From JAPSGM01 sp036556985 (GTDB taxonomy: Bacteria; Chloroflexota; Limnocylindria; QHBO01), in contig DATBIK010000014.1 in assembly GCA_036556985.1 (NCBI GenBank), positions 1 to 21,008 on the forward strand: a DNA stretch of 21,008 nt, written 5' to 3'. Below are positions 1 through 6,845 of the stretch, in pieces. A program made the translations under genes and the position numbers. Each line of letters opens with the position of its first letter. Position 1 is the first letter of the stretch. The notes below the pieces were generated by a model. The model did not search any database. It was not told the DNA's origin and saw only the letters and a list, made by a program, of their open reading frames with translations.

Positions 1-2
1 GC

Positions 3-2420
3 GAGCGGGGCCCGCCGCCGGGCGTTGCGCTGATCGAGACGGGGCTGGCGGGGGTGACCCAGGTCGTGGTGCCCGAGGGGAACGTCATCCTCTTCGGCGG
101 GCCCGACGGGATCGTTGAGGTGGAGCGCCAGACGGGGGTGCCGATCGCGACCTCGTCCCTGGTGGCGAAGGGGATCGGCTACGTGCCCGCCACGGCCAGC
201 GGCACGGACGCCACCGCCGTCGGGCCGCGGGTCGTGGCGGTCGAGCCGCTGCGCGGCAGCCTGGTGGTGCTCGACGGCGCGACGCTCCTGCCGGACACGG
301 AGCTGGCCGGGACCGACGGGGAGATCCCGCTCCCGGCGCCCCCGGTCGGGCCGGTGTTGGTGCAGGGGAGCGGCAAGAACCTCCAGGTCTGGGTCCCGCT
401 CGGCCCGCTGCCCGCCGACGACGAGCACGGGCCGGTCGAGGGCGGCGTCTCCGTCTTCAACCAGGGCGTGTCGCTGATCGACACGGTGCCGCTCCCCGGG
501 GCGCCGGTCGCCATCGGCTGGCAGCAGGTGGCCAACATCGTCTACGTGGTTGGCCACGAGCACGGCGGCGGGGCGCCAGTGGCGTGGGCGATCCAGCCGC
601 TCGGCAACGGCGGGACGCAGAGCGCCGGCTTCGCCACCTTCGACACCACCGCCCTGCCGGGTGATCCGCTGGCGATGAGCTTCGACTTCTCCGACGAGTC
701 GCAGGGCGACGATCACTCGCTGCTCCTCGTCTCGACCGCGGCGAGCGACGGCACAGCCGGGCGCCTCGTCTCGATCGACGCCGGCAGCAACGCCTTCGCG
801 TGGCGCCTCGCCGGCATCGTCTTCGGCTCGCTGCTGGTGGGGATCGTCTACCTCTTCGCCGCCACCCTCTTCCCGCGGCGCCGCATCGCGGTCCTGGCCG
901 CGGCCTTCGTCGCGTTCGACGGGATGAGCTACGCGATGAGCCGGATCGCCATGAACGACATCTTCGTGGCGACCTTCATCGTGGCCGCCTACCTCGTCTT
1001 CTGGCAGGTCTGGTCCGGACGCTGGCAGCGCAGCGCATGGTGGGCCATCCCGCTCGTCGGCGTGCTCATCGGCCTGGCAGCCGCCACGAAGTGGGTCGGC
1101 ATCTACGCGCTCGCCGGGCTGTGGGTCCTCGTCCTGGCCCGCTCGCACCTCGGCCGGTTCGTGCTCGTGGCGGGAATCGCGTTCGTGGCCGTGGTGGCGG
1201 GCATCGGCGCCCCGTGGCCGTTCCTCGTCGTGTGCATCGGCGCCCTGCTGGTCGCCCTGGCCGTGGCCTGGGCGCGCCCGGTGCGGCTGGAGTCGTCGGA
1301 CCTGCTGGCGATCGCCCCCACCGCGCTCATCCTCTCCGGCGTGGGCCTCGCCTTCGCGTGGGTATTCAACCAGGTCGAGGGCGGCGGGACGCCGGACAAC
1401 GCGGTCGAGCTCGTCTTTGCGGTGCTTGCCCGCGGGGCGCACGTTGGCTGGCCGGCGTGGCTCATGGTCGGCATCACCGCGGCGCTGCTCGTCGCGCGCG
1501 CCGCGCTGTCGCTGGCCCGGCCGGAGAGCGACCGGCGCTGGCATCTCCCCGGGGAGCTGGGCGGCTTCGCCTGGCCGTGGGTCGGTGCCGCCCTGGCCGT
1601 CATCCCGCTCGTCGTCTACTTCCTCGCCTACATCCCGTACCTCCAGCTCGGCCACGGCATCGCCGGCCCGGACGCGGGGCCGGGCTACGGCTGGTCGCTC
1701 GAGGAGCTCCACGCCCAGATGTTCGGCTACCACTTCGGTCTCCAGGCCGGGCATGCCGCCTCGTCACCATGGTGGAGCTGGCCGCTCGACCTGAAGCCGG
1801 TCTGGTTCTACGGCCACGACTTCGACGGGCGGACCATCGGCGTCATCTACAACGGCGGGAACCCGATCCTCTTCTGGGCCGGCGTGCCTGCCATCGTGAT
1901 CTGCGCGGTGCTGGCCTGGAAGCGTCGATCGGCCGCCCTCGTGCTGCTGGTGGCGGCCTTCGCCTTCCAGTTCCTGCCCTGGACCCGCATCGAGCGCGCG
2001 ACGTTCCACTACCACTACCTCACCGCCGTCCTGTTCGCGATGGTGGCGGTGGCCTACCTCGTCGACGAGGGGCTGCGCTCCTGGAGCTGGCGGCCGCTGT
2101 CGATCGCCCTCCTGGTGGCGGCCGCGGTCGCCGGCGTGCTCGTCTTCCCGATGGGCTCCGCGCTGGCCATGCCGGACTGGTACATCAACGCTGCCCGCGC
2201 GCTGCCGCCATGGAACTACGGCTTCCAGTTCCCCGACCCGCCGCAGGGCGATCGTGCGGAGCTGCTCAGCGCCGACCTCGCGAAACTCGCCCTGGGCAGC
2301 GTCGTGGCGCTGCTCGCCGCCGTATTCGCCCTCTTCGGGCGGGACCGATGGAGCGGCGGGGCTCCCGTCGCGCCACCCGGGGAGCCCGGCCCGGAGCCGC
2401 AGGACCTCAGCCCCGCCTGA
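3..2420 (+). CDS. PMT-family dolichyl/polyprenyl-phosphate-mannose glycosyltransferase, 5' partial
   Basis: The frame is open from the left edge, so the N-terminus lies outside; the GTG at 54 is internal. Residues up to about 255 form a non-membrane, beta-rich stretch (for example VVAVEPLRGSLVVLDG and VANIVYVVGHEHGG) resembling WD/NHL-type propeller blades. A multi-pass membrane region follows. FAWRLAGIVFG, SRIAMNDIFV and an ATKWVG segment match the family core after the first outside loop. PVWFYGH, GNPILFWAG and RATFHYHYLTAV match the PMT C-terminal four-TM module. Known family role: transfer of mannose from a lipid-phosphate carrier to proteins or glycans outside the membrane. In standard members the FGWR segment directly follows the HPPLGK-type loop, so the beta-rich part appears inserted in the first extracytoplasmic loop. 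The DE/HPP catalytic region is out of view. The tail is proline-rich. Family is fairly sure; substrate is unknown. Confidence 0.85.
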   Translation, partial: ERGPPPGVALIETGLAGVTQVVVPEGNVILFGGPDGIVEVERQTGVPIATSSLVAKGIGYVPATASGTDATAVGPRVVAVEPLRGSLVVLDGATLLPDTELAGTDGEIPLPAPPVGPVLVQGSGKNLQVWVPLGPLPADDEHGPVEGGVSVFNQGVSLIDTVPLPGAPVAIGWQQVANIVYVVGHEHGGGAPVAWAIQPLGNGGTQSAGFATFDTTALPGDPLAMSFDFSDESQGDDHSLLLVSTAASDGTAGRLVSIDAGSNAFAWRLAGIVFGSLLVGIVYLFAATLFPRRRIAVLAAAFVAFDGMSYAMSRIAMNDIFVATFIVAAYLVFWQVWSGRWQRSAWWAIPLVGVLIGLAAATKWVGIYALAGLWVLVLARSHLGRFVLVAGIAFVAVVAGIGAPWPFLVVCIGALLVALAVAWARPVRLESSDLLAIAPTALILSGVGLAFAWVFNQVEGGGTPDNAVELVFAVLARGAHVGWPAWLMVGITAALLVARAALSLARPESDRRWHLPGELGGFAWPWVGAALAVIPLVVYFLAYIPYLQLGHGIAGPDAGPGYGWSLEELHAQMFGYHFGLQAGHAASSPWWSWPLDLKPVWFYGHDFDGRTIGVIYNGGNPILFWAGVPAIVICAVLAWKRRSAALVLLVAAFAFQFLPWTRIERATFHYHYLTAVLFAMVAVAYLVDEGLRSWSWRPLSIALLVAAAVAGVLVFPMGSALAMPDWYINAARALPPWNYGFQFPDPPQGDRAELLSADLAKLALGSVVALLAAVFALFGRDRWSGGAPVAPPGEPGPEPQDLSPA

Positions 2421-2746
2421 CCCTCCTCGGCCGCGCCGAATTCACCACCGGGTGGCGATAACGACAGGGATTCGCCAGTTTCGGCGCGAAATCACCAGCG
2501 GATGGTGAAGGTCAGGGCAGAATCGGGCCTCCCAGGCGCTCCCGGCGCCGATTCGTGATCGATGTCAGCACCCACTGGTGAAACCAACCTGATTGGTCAG
2601 CGCGTGGCCACATCGGTCAAGAAGTGGTCAGTTATCGGCGGTTTCGACCATCGGGTGGTCAGGATGGCCCAGAAGCGCGGTCTCCGCGGCCCCACTCGGC
2701 GCACTTCTTGATCGATGCGACCACCCGCTGGTCGATTCGAGCGGCT
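2421..2746. repeat. Convergent intergenic region with a family of ACCA-N5-TGGT palindromes
   Basis: This 326-bp gap separates two convergent genes and holds no credible ORF. It carries imperfect copies of one palindrome: ACCA-CCGGG-TGGC (2444-2456), TCACCA-GCGGA-TGGTGA (2492-2508), GACCA-TCGGG-TGGTC (2646-2660) and CGACCA-CCCGC-TGGTCG (2718-2734). Variants are ACCAA-CCTGA-TTGGT (2583-2597) and CACC-CACT-GGTG (2569-2580). The heptamer TGGTCAG recurs at 2594, 2625 and 2656, exactly 31 bp apart. There is no T-tract, so these are not classical terminators. They could be REP-like extragenic elements, bidirectional 3'-end stabilisers or tandem operator sites. Confidence 0.65.
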
Positions 2747-3340
2747 TCAGCCCTCCGAGGAGCGGCGCATCGAGATGAGCAGCAGCGCGCCGCCGATGAC
2801 GACGAGCGCGATCGGCCACAGCAGGTCCGAGTCCAGGCCGGGGACGTACTGGTCCACCAGGAACCAGGCCCCCAACAGGATGAGGATCAGGCCGAAGATC
2901 ATCCCGCCGCCGCCTCCGCGCCGCCGATGGTGCTCGGCGGGCGGGGCCGCGTAGGCGTTCCACTCGGGCGCGGGCTCGACGCCGGCAGCGGGCGGCTGGG
3001 CCGCGGTCGCGTCGGTCGGGGCAGCGGCCTCGCCCGTGTCCGCCGCGGGCATCGCCGCCGGGGGCGCCGAAGCGGCCGGTGCCTCGCCGGCGGGCGGGGT
3101 CCAGCCGGGAACGGCCCCCGGGCCGGGCTGGTAGCGCGGCATGCCCGGCGGCTGCGCGCCCTGCGGGACCACGATCCACATCACGATGTAGAGCACGAAG
3201 AAGATGCCGCCGGTGACGATGGCGAGCACGGCCCACACGATGCGCACGATCGAGGGGTCGACGTCCAGGTACTCGGCAACGCCCCCCGCCACCCCGCCGA
3301 TGACGGAATCGGTGCGGGATCGGTACAGCCTCCGGTTCAT
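2747..3340 (-). CDS. PspC-domain membrane protein with C-terminal two-TM module
   Basis: 197 residues. The ATG at 3340-3338 follows a clear GGAGGAGG ribosome site and overlaps the upstream LiaF-like stop as ATGA, which fixes the start over longer readings. Residues about 3-58 are a PspC domain (NRRLYRSRTDSVIGGVAGGV, then VWAVLAIVTGGIFFVLYIVMWIVVPQ). An Ala/Pro-rich, probably disordered linker follows (about 60-140). A short His/Arg/Gly stretch then leads to two TM segments (MIFGLILILLGAWFLVDQYV and LLWPIALVVIGGALLLISM) like those in LiaI/LiaF proteins. PspC proteins sense or buffer membrane stress. Here the gene is cotranscribed with a LiaF-like protein, so a shared envelope-stress role is inferred. 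No phage-shock PspA or Lia two-component genes are in the window. Confidence 0.88.
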   Translation of the reverse strand: MNRRLYRSRTDSVIGGVAGGVAEYLDVDPSIVRIVWAVLAIVTGGIFFVLYIVMWIVVPQGAQPPGMPRYQPGPGAVPGWTPPAGEAPAASAPPAAMPAADTGEAAAPTDATAAQPPAAGVEPAPEWNAYAAPPAEHHRRRGGGGGMIFGLILILLGAWFLVDQYVPGLDSDLLWPIALVVIGGALLLISMRRSSEG

Positions 3341-4302
3341 GAGCAGCCTCCTCCGGGATTCAGGGTGAAGCTGGCGGCGTTGCCCTCCAGCCGCAGGTCG
3401 ATGAAGCGGTCCTCGCCGTTGAAGGCGTCGCTGGTCCACGTGTCGCCGGAGCGCGTCAGCCCGCTGTCGTCGAGGTTGTGCGAGAAGGTGAAGTTGCCGT
3501 CAGCCACGGTGATGCGCAGCGCCGCCCCGTCCGGGACGCACAGCTCGAAGCTGCCCGCGTTCATCGTGAAGCGCCCCGCCAGCGCGGTCTCGGCATCGGT
3601 CTGGATCTCGGACGAGCCGGCGTTCATGGACATGTCGAAGTCGGCCACCGACGCGCCCGACAGGTCGATCGACAGCGACGCGGCGTTCGGGTCGATGCTC
3701 AGGCGGTCGAAGGTGCCGTCCGCCAGGTCCAGGGACACCGACGCGGCATTCGCCGCGATCTCCAGGTCGTAGGTGGCGTCAGCGCCCAGCCCGATGTCCC
3801 AGCGCTGCTTGCCGCCGTCCCAGTTCCAACCTCCCTCGTCGGTGGCGCTGACGTCCAGGCTGTCGCTCCCGGCCTCGACGACCACCTCGCGGTCACCGGT
3901 CGTCGCCGTTCCCGCGGTCCAGCCGGTGCCGTCGGCCATGGCCACGTTGAGCTCGCCGCAGTTGAAGTCGAGGTTCACGGCCGCGGCGTCGCCGGAGAAG
4001 GCGCCGCTCTCGGTGGTGAGGTCGGTCGGCACGTTGCCGGTGCACGCCACCGAAGGCCCGACGCTGACGAGCGCCCCGGCGCCGAAGCCGAGGATGAGCG
4101 CCGCCAGGAGCGTGCCGAGCACGGCGAACGGCGTGCGGGCCAGCACGATCGACAAACCGATGGCGATGAGGATGACCGGCCACAGCCGCCACGCTTCGGC
4201 GACGACGTCCCGGTCGATGTAGCCCTGCTGCACGGCGAGCGCGGTGGCGCCGGCGGTGACGAGGGCGAGGCCCCAGAACAGGAGGCCGCGGTTCAGGTGC
4301 AT
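3337..4302 (-). CDS. LiaF-like membrane protein with beta-solenoid (toast-rack/DUF4097-like) domain
   Basis: 321 residues. Start ATG at 4302-4300, preceded by GAGGACGGAG. Three or four hydrophobic helices occupy about residues 5-80 (LLFWGLALVTAGATALAV; LWPVILIAIGLSIVL; VLGTLLAALILGFGAGALVS). The outer part is made of repeating strands marked NA(A/G)S: ANAASVSLDL, DPNAASLSIDL, SMNAGSSEIQT, TMNAGSFELCV and GNAASFTLNP. This is typical of cell-wall-active-antibiotic-response LiaF C-terminal domains and DUF4097 beta-helices. Family members of this type repress or tune envelope-stress signalling; here the function is inferred. The TGA overlaps the PspC start, so translation is probably coupled. The 5' side faces the exporter leader region divergently. 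Confidence 0.8.
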   Translation of the reverse strand: MHLNRGLLFWGLALVTAGATALAVQQGYIDRDVVAEAWRLWPVILIAIGLSIVLARTPFAVLGTLLAALILGFGAGALVSVGPSVACTGNVPTDLTTESGAFSGDAAAVNLDFNCGELNVAMADGTGWTAGTATTGDREVVVEAGSDSLDVSATDEGGWNWDGGKQRWDIGLGADATYDLEIAANAASVSLDLADGTFDRLSIDPNAASLSIDLSGASVADFDMSMNAGSSEIQTDAETALAGRFTMNAGSFELCVPDGAALRITVADGNFTFSHNLDDSGLTRSGDTWTSDAFNGEDRFIDLRLEGNAASFTLNPGGGCS

Positions 4303-4467
4303 GATGCTCCGTCCTCGCTCGGGTGAGGTGGACTCGCGAGGTCCCGTTCCGTGCGGTCGACGTCCATTCTCCCATCTCTCACCAGCGCACCCGCACGTGC
4401 CGTTCAGCCCGTTTCGGACCGGACGAAGGCAGACACCGCCTACGTCATTTGCCGGGTGCCGGCTTCC

Positions 4468-4497
4468 TTGACACGCCGGCAGGGCGAGTCGTAGACT
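4468..4497 (+). promoter_or_regulatory. Strong sigma70-type promoter for the exporter leader
   Basis: TTGACA at 4468-4473 (exact -35 consensus), an 18-bp spacer, and TAGACT at 4492-4497 (-10, 4 of 6 matches to TATAAT). Predicted transcription start is near 4504, about 340 nt before the ABC gene. It is the best promoter match I see in the window and stands out in a GC-rich background. Confidence 0.7.
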
Positions 4498-4512
4498 CCC
4501 GCGGCGGCCAGA

Positions 4513-4530
4513 CGAACGACCCATCGTTCG
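4513..4530 (+). promoter_or_regulatory. Perfect palindrome just downstream of the predicted start site
   Basis: CGAACGA-CCCA-TCGTTCG is a perfect 7-bp inverted repeat with a 4-nt centre, about 9 nt after the predicted transcription start. It can be read as an operator of TetR-type geometry or as the first RNA hairpin of the leader. No TetR gene is in the window, so the choice is open. Confidence 0.5.
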
Positions 4531-4580
4531 GCATGCCGTCCGGCCACTTCAACGACCTAGCGAGGACGAGACACACAGCA

Positions 4581-4673
4581 ATGGATCTCTCCATGAGCAC
4601 CCTGCGCGTGCGCCTCACGGTGTCGCCGTTCAACGGCGCCCCGGACGGGAGATCTGTGCCCTCCTCGAGCTGA
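4581..4673 (+). CDS. Possible 30-codon leader peptide upstream of the exporter cassette
   Basis: ATG at 4581 (second in-frame ATG at 4593), TGA at 4671-4673. It encodes MDLSMSTLRVRLTVSP..., 30 or 26 residues. The ribosome site is weak (GAGG about 15 nt upstream), so translation is unproven. It lies between the promoter and the intrinsic terminator, and its stop sits within a perfect hairpin (4662-4679). The early Arg-Val-Arg resembles the +X+ motif at which macrolide-bound ribosomes stall in ErmDL-type leaders (known for that family; only an analogy here). It may instead be a chance ORF. Confidence 0.35.
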   Translation: MDLSMSTLRVRLTVSPFNGAPDGRSVPSSS

Positions 4674-4696
4674 CGAGGATGGCGGCAAGGCCGCCA
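4662..4696 (+). promoter_or_regulatory. Two consecutive hairpins in the exporter leader RNA
   Basis: TCCTCG-AGCTGA-CGAGGA (4662-4679) spans the leader-ORF stop codon. It is followed at once by TGGCGGC-AAG-GCCGCCA (4680-4696), a perfect 7-bp stem. Neither has a T-tract. They lie directly upstream of the terminator and could be pause or anti-structure elements. Confidence 0.5.
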
Positions 4697-4712
4697 ACAC
4701 GACAGCCACGAG

Positions 4713-4741
4713 CCGTGGGCCAGATCGGTCCACGGTTTTTT
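4713..4741 (+). terminator. Intrinsic terminator inside the exporter leader
   Basis: The stem CCGTGGGCC (4713-4721) pairs with GGTCCACGG (4727-4735) across the loop AGATC: nine pairs including one G-U, followed directly by six T (4736-4741). It is the clearest rho-independent terminator I see. It ends about 106 nt before the ABC start, with no complete gene between promoter and terminator except the possible 30-codon ORF. A competing hairpin, CCACG-AGC-CGTGG (4706-4718), uses the terminator's 5' arm and could act as an antiterminator. Confidence 0.8.
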
Positions 4742-4762
4742 GATGCCCCACCGGCGTCATCA

Positions 4763-4795
4763 GAGCCGCGGACCTGCGAGCGGGACCCGCGGCTC
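4763..4795 (+). promoter_or_regulatory. GC-rich hairpin between terminator and ABC start
   Basis: GAGCCGCGG (4763-4771) pairs perfectly with CCGCGGCTC (4787-4795) across a 15-nt loop. It has no T-tract and lies about 50 nt before the ABC start codon. It could shape access to the ribosome site or protect a processed 5' end. Confidence 0.45.
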
Positions 4796-4847
4796 GTTCC
4801 ATGTCACGCGGGAGATGGACCTGGCAGTGAACCACGAGGAAGACGAC

Positions 4848-5744
4848 ATGACCGGCGTCGCAGAACAACCGAAGACCGATGTGAAGGCGACCGCGTCGCG
4901 GCCCGCCTCGCTGCCGGCAGCCGTCGTCGCGACGGCCGGGCCACCCGCGCTGCATATCGACCATGTCAGCAAGGCCTTCAAGGTCGGGCGCAAGAAGAAG
5001 CCCGTCATGGCCGTGAACGACGTGACGATGCGCATCGAGCGGGGAAGCATCCACGGCGTGCTGGGCGCCAACGGATCGGGGAAGTCGACCCTGATCCGGC
5101 TGGTGAGCACGCTCCTGACGCTGGACTCGGGACGGGTCGAGGTGTTCGGCCACGACATCGAGCGCGAGGAGATGGCCGTCAAGCGCCTCATCAACCGGGT
5201 GAGCGTGGACGCAGCCTTCTTCAAGAAGCTCAGCCCCTACGAGAACCTGATCTACGCGGCGCGGCTCTACGGGCTCGACGCCCGGGAGGCGAAGGCCGAC
5301 GCGGTCCGGATCCTGGCGCGGCTGGGCATCGGCGAGAAGCGGCTCGGCCGGCCGCTGGAGCAGATGAGCCGGGGCATGCAGCAGAAGGTCGCCATCGCGC
5401 GGGCGCTGCTGACGAGCCCGGTGGTGATGCTCCTCGACGAGCCGACGACCGGCCTCGACCCGCGGTCGAAGCTGGACGTGCAGACCTTCATCGAGGAGCT
5501 GCGGGACACGCACGACGCCACGATCGTGCTCACCACGCACGACCTCGACGAAGCGGATCGGCTCTGCGACCGGATCTCGATCATCAACGACGGGCGAATC
5601 GTGGCCGAGGACACGCCCGCCGGGCTGAAGGCGATGGTGGCCGAGAAGTACGGCAAGGAGCCGACGCTGGAGAGCGTGTTCATGACGTTCACCGGCCGCT
5701 CGCTGGACGACGACATCGACGACGACGAGAACGAAGACGAGTAG
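4848..5744 (+). CDS. DrrA-like ABC exporter ATP-binding protein
   Basis: 298 residues from the ATG at 4848, which follows GAGGAAG at a good distance. The upstream ATG at 4740 overlaps the terminator T-tract and is rejected. Residues 1-35 are Ala/Pro-rich and probably disordered. Walker A is GANGSGKST (73-81), the signature is MSRGM (173-177, LSGGQ in most families), Walker B is VVMLLDEP (192-199) and the H-loop His is 231 (TTHD). The usual Q-loop glutamine is not obvious in NRVSVDAAFFKKLSPYENL. The tail (ESVFMTFTGRSL) matches the DrrA/NodI group, then ends in an acidic Asp/Glu run. It should power the ABC-2 permease at 6013. DrrA relatives export antibiotics and lipids; the substrate here is unknown. 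The gene is downstream of a conditional-looking terminator. Confidence 0.92.
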   Translation: MTGVAEQPKTDVKATASRPASLPAAVVATAGPPALHIDHVSKAFKVGRKKKPVMAVNDVTMRIERGSIHGVLGANGSGKSTLIRLVSTLLTLDSGRVEVFGHDIEREEMAVKRLINRVSVDAAFFKKLSPYENLIYAARLYGLDAREAKADAVRILARLGIGEKRLGRPLEQMSRGMQQKVAIARALLTSPVVMLLDEPTTGLDPRSKLDVQTFIEELRDTHDATIVLTTHDLDEADRLCDRISIINDGRIVAEDTPAGLKAMVAEKYGKEPTLESVFMTFTGRSLDDDIDDDENEDE

Positions 5745-5768
5745 CGGAACAGAAAGGAGGTGAGAACC

Positions 5769-5966
5769 GTGTGGATCCATCCGACCCCCCAGGACCTGGC
5801 CGAGCACCACGAGGCTCGCGTGGCGCAGCTGCGCCGCGAGATCCATGCCCGTGGCCGCCAGCCAACGTCCGAGCGCCCGGTGCGGCGCTGGGTCGGTCGC
5901 CAGCTCGTTCGCGCGGGCGAGCGCCTGGCGGCGGACCCGTCTCTGCGGCCGGTCCGTTCCCACTAG
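5769..5966 (+). CDS. Small basic protein of unknown function between exporter ATPase and permease
   Basis: 65 residues from GTG at 5769, preceded by AAAGGAGG (5753-5760) at 8 nt, one of the best ribosome sites in the window; the GTG at 5760 overlaps that site and is rejected. I do not recognise the protein. It is Arg-rich with a predicted amphipathic helix (PQDLAEHHEARVAQLRREI) and a second one (RRWVGRQLVRAGERLAADPS). It has no TM segment, Cys or signal peptide. It begins 25 nt after the ATPase stop and is followed 46 nt later by the permease, so it is probably cotranslated with both. It could be an accessory subunit, a regulator of the ATPase, or a translation-coupling ORF. Confidence 0.7.
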   Translation: MWIHPTPQDLAEHHEARVAQLRREIHARGRQPTSERPVRRWVGRQLVRAGERLAADPSLRPVRSH

Positions 5967-5976
5967 GGGACGGACC
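5951..5976 (+). promoter_or_regulatory. Strong hairpin over the small-ORF stop codon
   Basis: GGTCCGTTCCC (5951-5961) pairs with GGGGACGGACC (5966-5976) over a 4-nt loop: eleven pairs with one G-U. It covers the TAG stop of the 65-aa ORF and lies 36 nt before the permease start. It lacks a T-tract, so an mRNA-stability or stoichiometry element is more likely than a terminator. Confidence 0.55.
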
Positions 5977-6012
5977 GGCGCACCCACGCACATCGACAGG
6001 AGCAACTGAGCA

Positions 6013-6813
6013 ATGGCACTGGTGACCCGCGAGCTGAAGGCGTCCTACGCCTTCGTGGAGCGGAACTTCAACCTGACAAAGCGATATTGGGGCTGGGAGA
6101 TCGCCTGGCTCGTGTACTCGGTTGCCGGCGCCCTGGCCGTGAGCCTCATCGGCGTGTCCGAGGGCGACCCGCGGCTGCTCATGGTGCTCGTCATCGGCAC
6201 CATCTTCTGGAGCTACCTGTCGATCGTCTTCGAGTTCATCGCCGAGGCGGTCCAGTGGGAGCGCTGGGAGGGGACGCTCGAGTACACGTTCATGGCGCCC
6301 GTGCGGCGCTACGCGCAGCTGCTCGGAGCCGCGGCCTACGCCGTGCTCTTCGGGCTGGTGCACACCCTGTTCGTGCTCACGGTCCTCTGGCTCTTCTTCG
6401 ACCTGGACCTCTCGCGCGCGAACTTCGCCACCGCGGTGATCTTCACGCTGCTCGGGACGGTGAGCTTTGCCGGCATCGGCATCGCCGCCAGCATCCTGCC
6501 GCTCATGTACGTCGAGCGCGGGGCGCAGATGGTGTTCGTCATCCAGTCGCTGCTGCTGCTCGTCAGCGGCGTCTACTACACCGTGGACGTCCTCCCCGGC
6601 TGGATGCAGGCCATCAGCGCCTTCAGCCCTGCCACCTACGTCCTCGACGGGGTGCGCAAGGGGCTGATCGACGGCGTCGGGATCGGGCAGCTGATGGGCA
6701 ACGTGTGGCCGCTGCTGCTCTCCGGGGTGGTGCTCATCCCCGCCGGCCTGTGGGCCTTCGGGGTGGCGGAGCGCTACGCGAAGCGCACCGGCAAGCTGAA
6801 GCGCGTGGGTTGA
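6013..6813 (+). CDS. ABC-2 type exporter permease
   Basis: 266 residues; ATG at 6013 after GACAGGAG. Six predicted membrane helices: about 28-48 (WEIAWLVYSVAGALAVSLIG), 57-78 (LVIGTIFWSYLSIVFEFI), 100-135, 142-165 (VIFTLLGTVSFAGIGIAASIL), 175-195 and 230-255. The segment VQWERWEGTLEYTFMAPVRR is the cytosolic linker typical of ABC-2 permeases. The short N-terminal head (LVTRELKASYAFVERNFNLTKRYW) is also typical. It pairs with the ATPase at 4848, probably as a homodimeric permease with two ATPases. The two acetyltransferases follow 32 nt later, suggesting one transcript for efflux and modification. Confidence 0.92.
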   Translation: MALVTRELKASYAFVERNFNLTKRYWGWEIAWLVYSVAGALAVSLIGVSEGDPRLLMVLVIGTIFWSYLSIVFEFIAEAVQWERWEGTLEYTFMAPVRRYAQLLGAAAYAVLFGLVHTLFVLTVLWLFFDLDLSRANFATAVIFTLLGTVSFAGIGIAASILPLMYVERGAQMVFVIQSLLLLVSGVYYTVDVLPGWMQAISAFSPATYVLDGVRKGLIDGVGIGQLMGNVWPLLLSGVVLIPAGLWAFGVAERYAKRTGKLKRVG

Positions 6814-6845
6814 CGGATCCAATGGAACACAGGGAGTCTCACATC

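Noticed and set aside
800..2461. Long 553-aa open frame overlapping the PMT gene
   Set aside because: It is an Arg/Pro/Ala-rich shadow frame caused by high GC; the PMT frame has clear family motifs and membrane helices.
2421..2746. CRISPR array
   Set aside because: The repeats are degenerate palindromes with irregular spacing and no uniform spacers, and no cas gene is present.
4740..4742. ATG at 4740 as the ABC start
   Set aside because: It lies within the terminator T-tract and has no ribosome site; ATG 4848 has GAGGAAG and matches the family's usual start.
4778..4798. T-box-like string GCGGGACCCGCGG followed by CTCGTTCC near the ABC start
   Set aside because: It recalls the T-box bulge and following TCGTCCC, but the UGGN tRNA-acceptor match is imperfect, an extra C is present, no Stem I with a specifier is seen, and the terminator lies upstream. 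It is explained by a simple 9-bp hairpin.
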